Positions 11,580-21,814 of a stretch of 64,000 nucleotides of DNA are shown piece by piece. Below the pieces are notes generated by a model. It saw only the letters and a program-made list of their open reading frames with translations, had not been told where the DNA came from and searched no databases. The translations under genes were made by a program, and so were the position numbers. The DNA is from Neoechinorhynchus agilis (taxonomy: Eukaryota; Acanthocephala): assembly GCA_051530055.1 (NCBI GenBank), contig CM121341.1:17484001-17548000 (forward strand). Direction: 5' to 3'. Position 1 is the stretch's first letter. Every line of letters starts with the position of its first letter.

Positions 11580-11958
11580 GGCACACGCATAACCTTATGG
11601 TTCTTGGTATTAAGTGATTTTATGCGCTTCCCTGACCAAGATCGTTGGGCTGTGTTGGAATTATTGTTTAGGTCTACACCCGGTAAATGATTATTTATTA
11701 AGGACGTTTCGAACCTCGTCAGGTTCATTATCAGTTCTAAAATACAAGTTGATGAGTATGGTTGATTGTGTTTTTCCTCACATATCGACATTTTCAGTAG
11801 GCTGTGTGCCCAAGGAAAAATTATCACGCTTGAAAATGGCCACACTTAAACACAGAAATTTAATTTTACATTCAAAAACCTATACGATAAAATTTAGTAT
11901 TGAAATATCTTATACAAAATCTTTAAAAAATTTTTTTCAATCAATCTTCATTTCTCGA
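11580..11958 (-). repeat. Inverted repeat arm with a Penelope-like terminal sequence
   Basis: The reverse complement matches 5,205-5,320. The middle (11,700-11,740) reads GACGTTTCGAACCTCGTCAG followed by GTTCATTATCAGTTC, a pattern common at ends of Penelope-like elements. A similar stretch is at 58,935-58,970. No gene seen. Confidence 0.5.
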
Positions 11959-11959
11959 C

Positions 11960-13165
11960 AATTAACACACTCACCACCTCCCGCCGAATTCCAGCTTTTG
12001 TCCTTCCTCGACCGTCGCCATCACGCTGGCAGCATTGCCCCGTTGTACTGCTAGCGAGATATTTTGTCGAAGGAATACGCCTGCTCTTGAGTCTCCGGTT
12101 GCCTCTCTCAATTTCTTCGAGAGATCCTGGAGCAGAGAGAGTGCCGAGCTGCCGAGCGCTCCATACGTCTCTACCCCAAAGGGGACAAAATAGTGAGCCC
12201 TCGATAAGTGAAGATATTTCCGTATTTTCCTCCCTTCCGCTGCACTGGCGGCACCACCGGCGATTTCGAGGGAGTAGGGGATGTTGCTGGCTGCGAGGGT
12301 ATCCACACACGTGGCGTCCCAGAGAAGGCATTTGCCCTCCCGCCACGGGAAGACCGAAATTCCATCGGGCCTACGGCCGTCTAGTCTACAGAGGTGGGCT
12401 GGTTCCAGGATGTTCGGGAAGTTCGCCGTTCTCAACGCCCGAGAAATTGCGTTATTGATTTCAGAATGGCGTGAGAACCTTCCTACTGACCTTCTGCAGA
12501 CGAGACCGTGTCGCCCGAAAACATCAACCAAAGACCCACATCGACAGCGATGGGGCGTGCATATCGGGAGACCAAGTCTTAAGGATACTGCGATCCTCGT
12601 TACCTCGTCAGTAAGAAGAGTTCCCACTGATGCCAGAGGAACAGCCATTCTCGTGTTGAAACTGCCAACAGTCTAGCTCGGACGACCCTATCGCGAGAAC
12701 CGGAAAGTAGAGAGCTGTGAGCTCTCGCGACAAGAGGTCCGTCCCAGATCGACTGTCTGAGGCCATTCACGGGAGCATGGTTAGCGCCTGTCTGCTGGCA
12801 CCATTCCTCAACCGCCACCACGAAATCCCGGTCAAGACAGAACTTTTCCTTCAAAATGTTCTTCGAGACTGGTAGGCTCCCCTCAAACGATCCAAGAAAG
12901 GCCGGCAAAGCAAGGTCGGCTAGTGCCCGAATTCCCAATCCCCCAGATGACACAGGCAATGATACTTGTCGCCACGCCTCATCTGAGAGCTGGACATTTG
13001 AAATACGCTCGAGGCATGCCCTCACCTTATCGTCCAGCTTTGCCAATCCTTTTTTGTGTTTGAAAAATGTTGCTGTGCGAACCTTGTACAATAATTTGGG
13101 GATGAAGAGCGCGTTCTTTATGAGAAACAAGGCTTCATGAGCCGAGAGAGCGCACACCCTATCGC
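11960..13165 (-). mobile_element. REL-endonuclease LINE, 3' fragment
   Basis: Two overlapping reverse-strand frames (13,157-12,600 and 12,648-11,971) cover the post-RT region and the endonuclease. Residues visible: CRCGSLVDVFGRHGLVC (zinc knuckle), GRRPDGISVF (the PD of the nuclease) and LLWDATCVDTLA. The reading frame changes once near 12,600-12,650. The C-terminus is complete (ends EFGGRW before a stop). It is 5'-truncated within the RT domain and belongs to the same family as the copy at 18.3-21.5 kb, but a different subfamily. Confidence 0.85.
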
Positions 13166-13283
13166 TTCAGAATTAAAGATGTAAATAAGAAAAGCCCTTA
13201 GATTTTAATACACCGAATTTGACTTTAATTGTCCTAATTAAAAAATAAATAAAAAACTTGAAAGCGTCCCAAAATTTATCGAC

Positions 13284-15090
13284 GTGCTTTATTTTAGATG
13301 ATCGCAATCACGCGCCAAACATTTAATTTAAAAAGTACCATATAAGTCAATACTTAAATCGTTTAAAATAAATGCTCCTACCACATCCATATTCGTGATT
13401 TCCACACTCCAGCAACCTCTTGGATCCTCCAGCCAATGAAGAACAGATGTAAGTGTCCGATTCTTAAAGCCATCTGATTGGTCACTATCAAAATCGCGAT
13501 AATTGACAAAACTGACTGGATGTCCTTGAGGCGACGAAATTATAATATTCAAATTTCCACGTCGACCGGGTCTTTCAGGATCTGGTAAAATGTCAATTTG
13601 AAGTTCCACATGTTCTAGTCTCGTTATTGCTGAATTCGTATAATTACAGGCAGTTGTGCACGTCTTAAATTTCATCATCTTAATGGGTTCAATCTTATTG
13701 CGTTTTATATTGTTGAATGATATGCGACAAGTTCGGAGATCGAACAGTTTCTCGGCTCTCATAAATTTTGCCCCACGTATAAACATTTCGGCGTCCAGGA
13801 CACCGAATCCAAACACATCACTAACCCAAAGTCCTGCCCCATTTTTCCACCAGAGGCCGTCTGAATTCCAAAATGCGCTTGTAGGTAGCTTTGGACGTGA
13901 AGAAAAAACTATCAGATGCTGAATTTGTCTAGAGCTAAGTTTAGGATTAGCTTCTAGTCCCAATCCAATTATAGCTGCAACGCTTGGTGCAGCAGATGAC
14001 CATCCAACAAAGTCAACTCGGCATCCAGATTTCCGATCTCCGGTGACAATACCAAGTGGTCCAATATCGGCAATCAAAACACTTGTCATGGCGGAAGCAC
14101 ACCTTTCAACCGAGAATGTTTTTGAATTTGTTTTCGATATGCCCGCTACTCCAATGGTGTGTCTTGAGTTCACAATATCGTTGCAGGAATTTGATAAAAC
14201 TACAAATGACGATCCTTTTCCATTTCGGCCAAAGGTTGTACCATCAGCCAGAAATAATCTCTCGGAGGTACCTAATAGTTTTGAAGAATCTTTAATTGGA
14301 TTAACTTTAAGTGAGATGCTGAACACATCGATTGAAGAGCTTAAAGTGCAATATTGCAGTTAACGGAGAAAGTGAGTTTTAATGGGTAAAAGTATTTCTT
14401 AAGAGTCAACAAACTTTAAAATGCGTCATTTCATGGATTCTATCAATATGTTCAAACGGCAACAATAATAAAATAAGATTTAATGCTAAAATTCCCAAAA
14501 AAGATATCATTGTGAGGTGTGCAATATTGCAGTTGTAAGGAATTGAAAAATTTTAGTTTTGGATTGTCATCCAAGAAGCCGTAGTTCAGCATGTTGATGC
14601 TGCGTGTGACTAAGCGAGCGTTATTAGCGAGGCCCAGTCCACAAAAGTTGTTATTCTGATCATGCTTCCCATCATTTAGACATGCCGTTCCACTGGAAAC
14701 GATAAAGTATTTGGAATCGTGGTTACTGAATGACTCAAAAGTAAGCAAGCTATCCATTAACTCAGGATGACTTTCTTCGAGCGTATTATCGACTATACCA
14801 AGCGTAACACCTTTGCCGGAATAAGTTTTCATCAAGATCAAGTCCATGTTGTTGGAGTAATTCATTATTCCAGCGATGCGTGAACGGCATTCCACAATAT
14901 TCAGAATGCTCAGGAGGAAAAGAATCATAGTAAAGCAAAAAGTATTTCAACATCTACTAAGCAACGTACATTTTTTTCGAATAGGGCATCGGTGAATCAT
15001 GCCTCAACACGGTTGAGAGTTAAGAATATGAGATTTTAATAGACGATGCGAAGTGGCTTGATTCAGGACTGTCAAAAACCTTCGAAAATG
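13284..15090 (-). repeat. 1.8-kb segmental duplication (convertase-like gene), copy 1
   Basis: Nearly identical, in the same orientation, to 35,986-37,800. The match starts at GTGCTTTATTTTAGATGATCG and fades after AATAGACGATGCGAAGT. It contains the whole two-block convertase-like gene and about 150 bp of upstream sequence. Confidence 0.9.
13328..14928 (-). CDS. Proprotein convertase-like S8 protease homologue without prodomain (paralogue 1)
   Basis: Two coding blocks, 14,928 to about 14,520 and about 14,346 to 13,328. The protein starts with a signal peptide (MILFLLSILNIVEC) and goes almost directly into the subtilisin-like domain: GVTLGIVDNTLEESHPEL carries the Asp of furin's ILDDGIEKNHPDL, and DGKHDQNNNFCGLGLANNAR corresponds to the His region. 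Then come FVVLSNS (oxyanion Asn region), GWSSAAPSVAA for GTSASAPLAA, and a full P domain (ITRLEHVELQIDI to SIDLYGTF). The prodomain is absent. About 12 residues after the catalytic His are missing, and the Thr before the catalytic Ser is Trp, so an inactive pseudoprotease is likely. The blocks are separated by ~170 bp bounded by the direct repeat CTGCAATATTGCAC, with no clear GT donor. A near-identical paralogue lies at 36.0-37.6 kb. Confidence 0.75.
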
Positions 15091-15546
15091 TTTAGCCTGA
15101 CAAGACAGCAAACGGTTGCCCAGCTTTACGCATTTGAAATTAATAGCGAAATAAAGTTTGAGTATTTATAGGATTGCATTTTATTGTTTCAATATCTTAA
15201 TTGTTAAAATAAGCAATAATCCAACTCTATTGGTAAACAACGCATATAAGCGTGGGACATTAGTTAATTTATTGAACAAATATAACTTATTAATAACTCG
15301 TAAAACCTCCAAAAAATGAACCCGTTTTAACAGAATGATGTCTTAAAAGCCGTGAACAATAATAATGACGATGCTTTAGATAACTGAAGCTGCTGAATGC
15401 CGCTTCTCCCACAAAGGAAGTCCTAAACTCTTAAGATGGCCACTCTCTTAGTAAAATTAACTTTTGGAATGCCGCTCTCCTTTTACGACTTGGCAATTTC
15501 GTGAATCAATGATATACTTTCTACTTAAAATATTTATCGAAGAATC
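15091..15546. other. Intergenic stretch, nothing recognised
   Basis: AT-rich sequence between the duplicated gene segment and the next LINE. No exon, repeat or RNA gene seen. Confidence 0.4.
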
Positions 15547-17045
15547 TCGGAGCAGAAATCATTCACACCACCGTTCTGGATCACTCAACTGCCGTCCTGG
15601 TGCAACGGTCGGAAGGACGGATGCAGCGTTCCCTCGTTGCATAGCCAGAGTTATGTTTTGTAGGAGGAATGCTCCTGCCCTCTGATCGCCAGTGATTCGT
15701 CTCAATCTCTTGGACAATTGCTTGACCAGGTAAGTCGCCGCGGTAGCAAACGGCCTGAATATCTCGACGCCAAAGAAAAGAAAATAATGTTTACGACTCA
15801 GGTCCTAGAATTTTGTCCTTTTGCGTTCCTCAGCGGCAGTTGCTTCTCCCACTGGTTTAACGGTGGCGAATTTTATGTTGCTGACTGCGAGCGTGTCCAA
15901 GAAACGTGGCGTCCAAGAGAAGGCATTTTCCTTCTCGCCACGGGTATACTGTGACACCGTCCGGTCTACGGCCATGGAGTCTGCAAAGATTGCTCGGCTG
16001 TTGGATGTTGGGCGCATTCATAGTATTCGGGGCACGACTAAGAATTGCGTTCACTTCAGCGTGTCTTGAGTACTTTCCGCCTGATTGCCGACAGACGAGA
16101 CTATGGCATCCCGATTTTTTCATCGGTCGCTACGCAACGACAGCCATGGAATGTACACATCGTTACCCCAAGTCTCAAGGACCCTGCAATCCTTACTGTC
16201 TCGTGGGAGCGAATGGTACCCACAGAAGCGATCTGATGACTAGAATCTGAAATTGAAGAGTTATGAATTCTCGCTACCATGGGTGGGTCCTAAACTGATC
16301 ATTTGCAACCATTGACGGGGGCCTGCTCGCTGCCTGAATCTCAGCACCAAATATTAAGAGCACCCACGAAATGTTCATAAAAGAATAATTATTGCCAAGA
16401 AAAGACTGAACTATTTTGCGGCTTGCTTCATACGATCCCAAATAAGCTGGCAGAGAAATGTCGGCTGCTTTTCGGATACCAAAACCGCCGGACGACACAG
16501 TCATGGACGCTTAACGCCAGGCCTCGTCCTACAGCTGAGTATTTAAAATATTCTCGAGGGAGGTTCTCACCATTTTGTCGCATTTTGCCAGCCAATGTCT
16601 AACAAATGTGCTGTGCGCTGCTTATGCAGCAATTTGGGAATGAAGAAGGTGTTCTTGATCAATAACAGAACTTCGTGTGTAGATAATTCATCAACTCGTT
16701 TGCACAGCACCGAATGTTGCGGTTGAAGATTGGCAATCTCTGCTTCCACATTGGAGTCAAAAATATAGCTTCCTAGAAGACTCAACCGGTCTAGAGTGAT
16801 CAATTCCATCCCGGGGCCCGGTTCTGAAAATCTTTCACGATCGTTTGCATGGACGCTTCATCTTTCACGTTTATCACTAAAATCTCGCATTTCGCAACAT
16901 TCAAATCAATGCCAATTTTTGCCGTCTCTTTCACGAGTGTCTCCAAATGGCAATACCGAAATGCTTCTGGTGCGTGATCTCTATCCGGTGATGAACGTGC
17001 GGAGTGGATGAACAATCGCCTCTGCGCCACAAGGTGTAGCTATCT
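15547..17045 (-). mobile_element. REL-endonuclease LINE, 3' half, decayed
   Basis: Reverse-strand pieces of the same LINE: SGGFGIRKAADISLPAYLGS near 16,500-16,440, zinc-knuckle and GRRPDGVTVYPWREGKC near 16,000-15,900, and SAHEVLLLIKNTFFIPKLL-like text near 16,690-16,630. The 3' terminus (CATTCACACCACCGTTCTGG) is shared with copies ending at 40,801 and 22,820. Multiple frame changes and stops. It ends at an abrupt junction with an APE-type LINE fragment at 17,045. Confidence 0.8.
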
Positions 17046-17245
17046 TTAAAACCAAGATTTAGAATTCATCGCAGTCCATTTCATAGCTCCTCTGAGAAAC
17101 GGCCTTAGAGAATTCACCATTGCTGGCGTCTATCGTCCTCCGGCCTCTCAACCTGAGTCCTCCCTGCTCCAAATTGACTGTATGATGGAGCCCATAAACT
17201 CCACAAATTCGCACCATTTCTTTTGAAAAGCTACAATGATTTATT
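17046..17245 (+). mobile_element. APE-type LINE fragment (endonuclease domain)
   Basis: The plus strand encodes, with interruptions, LEFIAVHF, RNGLREFTIAGVYRPPAS, the conserved EFI..V.f ... i.GVYRPP core of APE-like LINE endonucleases. The same segment occurs on the reverse strand at 38,930-38,990. Confidence 0.6.
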
Positions 17246-17600
17246 GAAGAGAGCGTCGACATCAACGGCGACTAAAGCAATATATCATCCCGAATCTCCC
17301 TACATTTAGTTCGAGGCAAAGCGACACAGACTGGTGGAAGAGAATGCTGACATCAACGGCGACTAACAAAAAATAGCATCATAGATCTCCCTACCTTCCG
17401 TTCGAGAAAAATCAACTCAGAATGAAGGAATAGAGTGCCGACATTATGGCAACCAAAGCTAAATATCATCGTAAATCTCCCTATCTTCCGTTTGAGGGAC
17501 GGTGACACAGACTGATTTGAGAGAGAACCTTCATCAATCGCGACTAAACCGGACTATCATCCCATATCTCTCTACTTTCCGTTAGACTTTAATTAATGAA
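17240..17600 (+). repeat. 89-bp tandem satellite, array 2 (about 4 monomers)
   Basis: Monomers of the 1.4-kb array type: GACATCAACGGCGACTAA recurs around 17,260 and 17,350, with degenerate copies near 17,440 and 17,535, each followed by TATCATC and CTTCCGTTCGAG-like blocks. Here the array is not followed by the 1.2-kb unit. Confidence 0.8.
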
Positions 17601-18334
17601 CCTTTTATGATGTTTGGAAATATTCAGGTTTTTGCGTCTGGTTGAATTCAAATTTAATTTCATTCAAAGGACCCTTTAGTTATCACGAGACAATTCGGTA
17701 AATAAACGCGTAATACTTGAGATCCTTACAGAATCAACTTTCTCTGGTTGTGTGCCAAATTAAAATCATCAGCAGTGAAAAAGGCCACACATAGATACTG
17801 AATAAAAGTTAGCGGCTGGCCAGACTCCAAAAAATACAATAAATTGTCTAACTTTGTTTGAAAATTCATTGAGGACTATTGATCGGTGACATTTGACAAT
17901 TATGAAATTCCACATGATTCTCGAATGAATACTGAGGTGTCGATCAAATAAATTTTTAAACTCGTCGATAGAAATTGCTAAGTTAGAAAAAGAAACATTT
18001 ATTATTTAGTAATATCCTACCATTCGGAGACTTTTTCAGAAATTGTTGCGTGATAAAATCAAGCAAAACTGCATTCCGTTGAACAAATCAGGAAAGTAAC
18101 GCAGGCTTAACAGTGCTTTTTTCTACGATTTTGTCATTCCAACTTATTTACTTTACGTTCTATTAGAGTAAAATAAAAGGTAAGTCTATTCGATTTCGGC
18201 ATTATTTATTATTGCAAGGAAAGATCGGTATCCCATGAACAATCTTTAACGATGAATATAGTACTATTTCAAATCATTAATGTTTACTTTGCACGATTTT
18301 TACATTTTACTCACTCAAGCATACATAATTTATA
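17601..18334. other. Intergenic stretch with a dispersed repeat scrap
   Basis: Only a fragment of a dispersed repeat is recognised at 17,745-17,830 (GTGTGCC, then GGCTGGCCAGACTCCAAAAAA), shared with 45,540-45,560 and 52,755-52,780. No exon seen in the remaining AT-rich sequence. Confidence 0.4.
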
Positions 18335-18352
18335 GTTTCTTCGACGCTCCTA

Positions 18353-21323
18353 TTCATCGGCGCTGGCCAAAATGCTAGCCGCATTGCCCCGCTGCACCGC
18401 AACGCTTATTTTTTGGGCCAAGAACGAAGTCGATTTTGGCTCTCCAGCCGCCGCGTTGATTCGTTTCCCCAAGTTCTTCACAAGGGCTAGTGCCAACCCT
18501 CCCAAGGCCCCATACGTTTCCACACCGAAGGGGACAAAATGGTAATTTCGGATTAGCTCCCTGTATTTTGAGCATTTCCGATCCTCTGCAGCCGTCGCCG
18601 CTCCTCCTGGACCTTTTTTCGAGTGGCTGATGTTGGAGTTTGCCAACGTGTCCACACACGTTGCATCCCACAACAAACATTTTCCCTCCGCCAAGGAAAT
18701 ACGGTCACGCCATCAGGGCGTCTTCCATCTAATCTACAAAGATTAGTGGGTTCTAGAATGTTTGAAAGGGAAAGCGTTTTTAGGGTCCTACTCAGAATGG
18801 CATTGATTTCAGCATGCCTTGGAAATCGTCCCGATGACGTCTTGCATATGAGACCGTGTCTCCCCGAAGAGTCCACTATAGTGCCGCAGCGGCAGCGATG
18901 CGGGATGCAAATCGGTAGACCTAATCTCAAGGATACTGCGATCCTGACGACTGAGTCAGCAAGGAGATTTCCAAGTTTACCTACAGGGAGAGCATTCAAC
19001 CACGCTCCCGACTCCTTCGTGGAACAGGCTAGCAGCCGGACCTGAGACACCTCATCCAGAATATCTTTGAAAGAGTTGTGAATCTTCTGAACGAGAGGAA
19101 TGTCCCAAGACGACTGCTTACACTCATTTGCGGGGAGCTGGTTGATGCCTGTCAATTGATGCCATTGATATAATCCTGTTTCAAAGATCGCATCCTTCAG
19201 CGATGTGCCTAAAATGGCATCGGCATAGACTTTACTTGCCCAGCAAGAGGAGAGGAAGGTATGTAAAGCGACGTCTGAAGTGGTGCGAACTCCCAAACCA
19301 CCATAAGCCGTGGGAAAAGTAGCCTGTCGCCAACCTGTGTCAGAAAATTTGACATTCAATATATGTCCCAGCTGCTTACGAATTACCCCGTCGAGCTCTC
19401 CTAACAATTTGTCTTCTCCGAAACATGGAGCTGCTCTTAGCTTATGAAGCAATTTCGGCATACAGAGGCAATTCTTGATCAAGAAGAGACCCTCATGTGC
19501 CGAAAGCTCAGAAGTTCGGCCGCAGAGCAACTCCATTTTCGGGATTTGTGCGCGCAGGTCCTTCGCAAAATTCTCAGCAAGAACGCAGCTCCCGATGAAT
19601 GTGAGCTGGTCAAGGGTGATCAAACCTAGACCAATAGCAACTGATTCAAAATCGCTAGAGATTTGAGAGCGTTCGTTTTCAGTTGCGTTCAGGATTAGAA
19701 GTTCGCATTTTTGGGGATTTATTTCTATTCCCAAGCGGTCCGCTTCATTCACGATCCTTTGAAGGTCGCTCAAAACAATACTTGGATCGCCACCGAGTGT
19801 GGCATCGTCCAAGTACCAAGCGTTGAAAGAAGAAACCATTGAATGGGCAAGATCATTTACTGCGACGGAGAAGCCTATGGGGCCGAGTGGATCTCCCTGT
19901 TGTACACCGCTCTGCGACCAAATTATTTTGTCGTTGTACAGCAGTGGCGTATGTTTAGCGTATGCTCTCCAGAAATAGGCGTAAGCCTCTGGGACGACAT
20001 CCTCAATCGCTTTTAACATTGTTTCCCTTTTCAAAGTATTGAAAGCATTTTTAAAATCTACTTTCAGAATTGCTGTTGGCTTTGTTCTTTGGGGGATAAA
20101 TTTTCGCAGAGCATGCACGACCGCTTCAACTCCACAAGGAGTGCAGCAACCTAACTGACAGGGTCTTAAAAATTCTCCCGTTTTATCGGAGATTCTCCTA
20201 CATAAAACTTTCGCGGTTAACCTACGCAAAGTGCAGCCAATGGCGATGGGACGAATCCCACCATCTTTCTTGGACAAAGCACACAAAGAGGCGCCGAAGA
20301 AAAGATGTGTAGCCAAATTGCCAACGGAGCCCTCGATGAAAATATCAACTATTTTAAGCAAAGCAGTTCCGAGGGCTATTCCCGAAGCACCTGTAGAAAA
20401 AGACACCATGTCTTTGAGGTGCTGTGGACGCAAGCCATCCGGCCCGTGTCCTGAGCCATTGGCGAAGGAAGACACAGCTTTCCTTATTTCTAAACTATTT
20501 GCTCGGAAAGCCTGAGCAGTTGGTGTAAAATTGGTGGAGTTCGACTCCGATGACGGATGCAACTTTAATAGAGCCTCAAAAGTTGTGCAATGATTTGGCG
20601 CAAAATCTTCAGTTGAGGCTAGAAGCCGAGCCGCACCGCGAACATCCCCGTCTGCGAGCTTCGCCGATACGCGTTGACCCAGTGGTCGAACTGTGCCTTG
20701 TTTACGGCTTTTACTAGACGAATTTTCGGGAGTCGCTGAGGATTCTGTCATTCTCTTAAAATTCGCGTCGAACTCCACTAGCCTATTTTTAATGTTGGAT
20801 GTCAAATTCCCCGATATTGAGTTGCTAGAGCTGAGAACAAGGCGGGGAAAGCAAAAAGTTTTATCCAATCAATATCCTCATTGTTCTCAGCACAACGTTG
20901 CAATATATTTGTGTATGATTGTGCCACCTGGGTTCTTGCCCCCTTGGGAATGTGCTTTAAAATTGTTGTTGGTAAAACCCGGGAAAGGGATTCCAAAGAT
21001 GGGGTTTGACAGTTTGGCGACAAGCTCTCGTTAGGTTTAGCCGGTCGTGATAAAGATAAGGATGCAGGAATGCTCGGCTGAGATGGGAGAGGTTGGTACG
21101 AGCCAGGACATCGGGAACGAATGGGCCCATACACCCTAAAAAATCCAACCTTTGTTAAATGTATTTCCCGTTCGCAGAAGGGGCAAATCGTGGGAACGTA
21201 TGGGGCACGCTGGGAGGTGCCAACTTGCATCAAAGTGGTAGGCGGTGACTTCGGGGTGGTCGGTACTTCGTCACGTTGCGTAGAGGAAGCGGTGCTGGTG
21301 ATTGATGTGGGGTTGGTCGTCAC
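18353..21323 (-). pseudogene. LINE ORF: zinc finger, reverse transcriptase and REL endonuclease
   Basis: About 990 codons, open except for two single-base losses. The N-terminal part (21,323-20,802) has CPFCEREIHL and RSRCPGS plus LKHIPKGARTQVA. RT motifs in the main block: KKDGGIRPIAIG (motif 2), ILKVDFKNAFNTL (A), GVQQGDPLGP (B) and WYLDDATLGG (C). The endonuclease block has CRCGTIVDSSGRHGLIC, GRRPDGVTVFPW and LLWDATCVDTLA. One frame change lies in the C run at 20,844-20,847 (the sister copy at 38.5 kb reads AFPRLVL in frame there). The other is at 18,684-18,689 within the PWREGKC motif. YLDD in place of the common YADD/FADD is notable. The enzyme would nick target DNA and prime reverse transcription there. 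Recent decay is likely because so little is lost. Confidence 0.85.
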
Positions 21324-21370
21324 TGGGTCGTCTGTTTGGTGATCGATTTCGGCCCCGAGCGAAGCGAGGG

Positions 21371-21470
21371 GACGGCGGAGGTGGCATCGTTGACGGCGGA
21401 GGTGGCATCGTTGACGGCGGAGGTGGCATCGTTGACGGCGGTGGTGGCATCGTTGACGGCGGTGGTCATC
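21371..21470 (-). repeat. 21-bp minisatellite at the LINE 5' end
   Basis: About 4.8 copies of GACGGCGGAGGTGGCATCGTT with G/T variants. On the reverse strand it lies in a short frame from an ATG near 21,469 (heptapeptide TAVNDAT repeated) that ends at a TGA overlapping the GTG from which the main LINE frame opens. It could act as a variable 5' regulatory repeat. Confidence 0.85.
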
Positions 21471-21480
21471 TAGTTTAATC

Positions 21481-21814
21481 TTTTTCCTTTTCCATTATCG
21501 TCATCGGTCGCTTATATTCAACTAAAATGAACGTCAGATTGTTCTGGCCAATCGATATGGATAACTTCGGCATTCTCGCATTTGCTGAGTGGTGCTGATA
21601 ATGTAATCTGGAAGCTGGTGATTTAAAGCTTCTGCAGTCAATCACTTCGTTTCCAAATGCGGTATTGGTGAATTTTTTGACTTAAATGGTTAATGTCACG
21701 AAGGTCACCGAACGCCGTATGTGTATCCATATCCGTGATAAAAAAATTACGCACCTGGTTGTGGAAGACACCGTTTTCTGGGATCGGACGAGGCCTGGCA
21801 TCAAGCCTCCTTGC
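21481..21814. other. Spacer between two head-to-head LINE copies
   Basis: A reverse-strand ORF (21,892-21,638) partly covers this spacer and runs on into the next LINE. It resembles nothing I recognise. No terminal motif seen. Confidence 0.3.

Larger units (their letters stand above)
18335..21480 (-). mobile_element. Near-complete non-LTR retrotransposon with restriction-like endonuclease
   Basis: The longest LINE copy here, about 3.1 kb. Order on the reverse strand: a 21-bp tandem repeat at the 5' end (21,470-21,371), an N-terminal Cys-rich segment, a reverse transcriptase, a linker, and a C-terminal restriction-like endonuclease ending at 18,353. At least eleven shorter relatives lie in this window, most of them 3' or 5' fragments. 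This architecture (N-terminal zinc finger, RT, REL endonuclease, single ORF) is that of the early-branching LINE clades such as R2, R4, NeSL and Utopia. The exact clade cannot be fixed by eye. Confidence 0.85.

Noticed and set aside
14346-14515. U12-type AT-AC intron in the convertase-like gene (ATATCTTTT donor, TCCGTTAAC branch, terminal AC)
   Set aside because: The motifs look attractive, but the join would create an immediate TAA, and the frame is restored only by splicing at equivalent points of the direct repeat.
17059-17265. 68-codon reverse-strand ORF
   Set aside because: Antisense to the LINE endonuclease fragment that reads on the plus strand.
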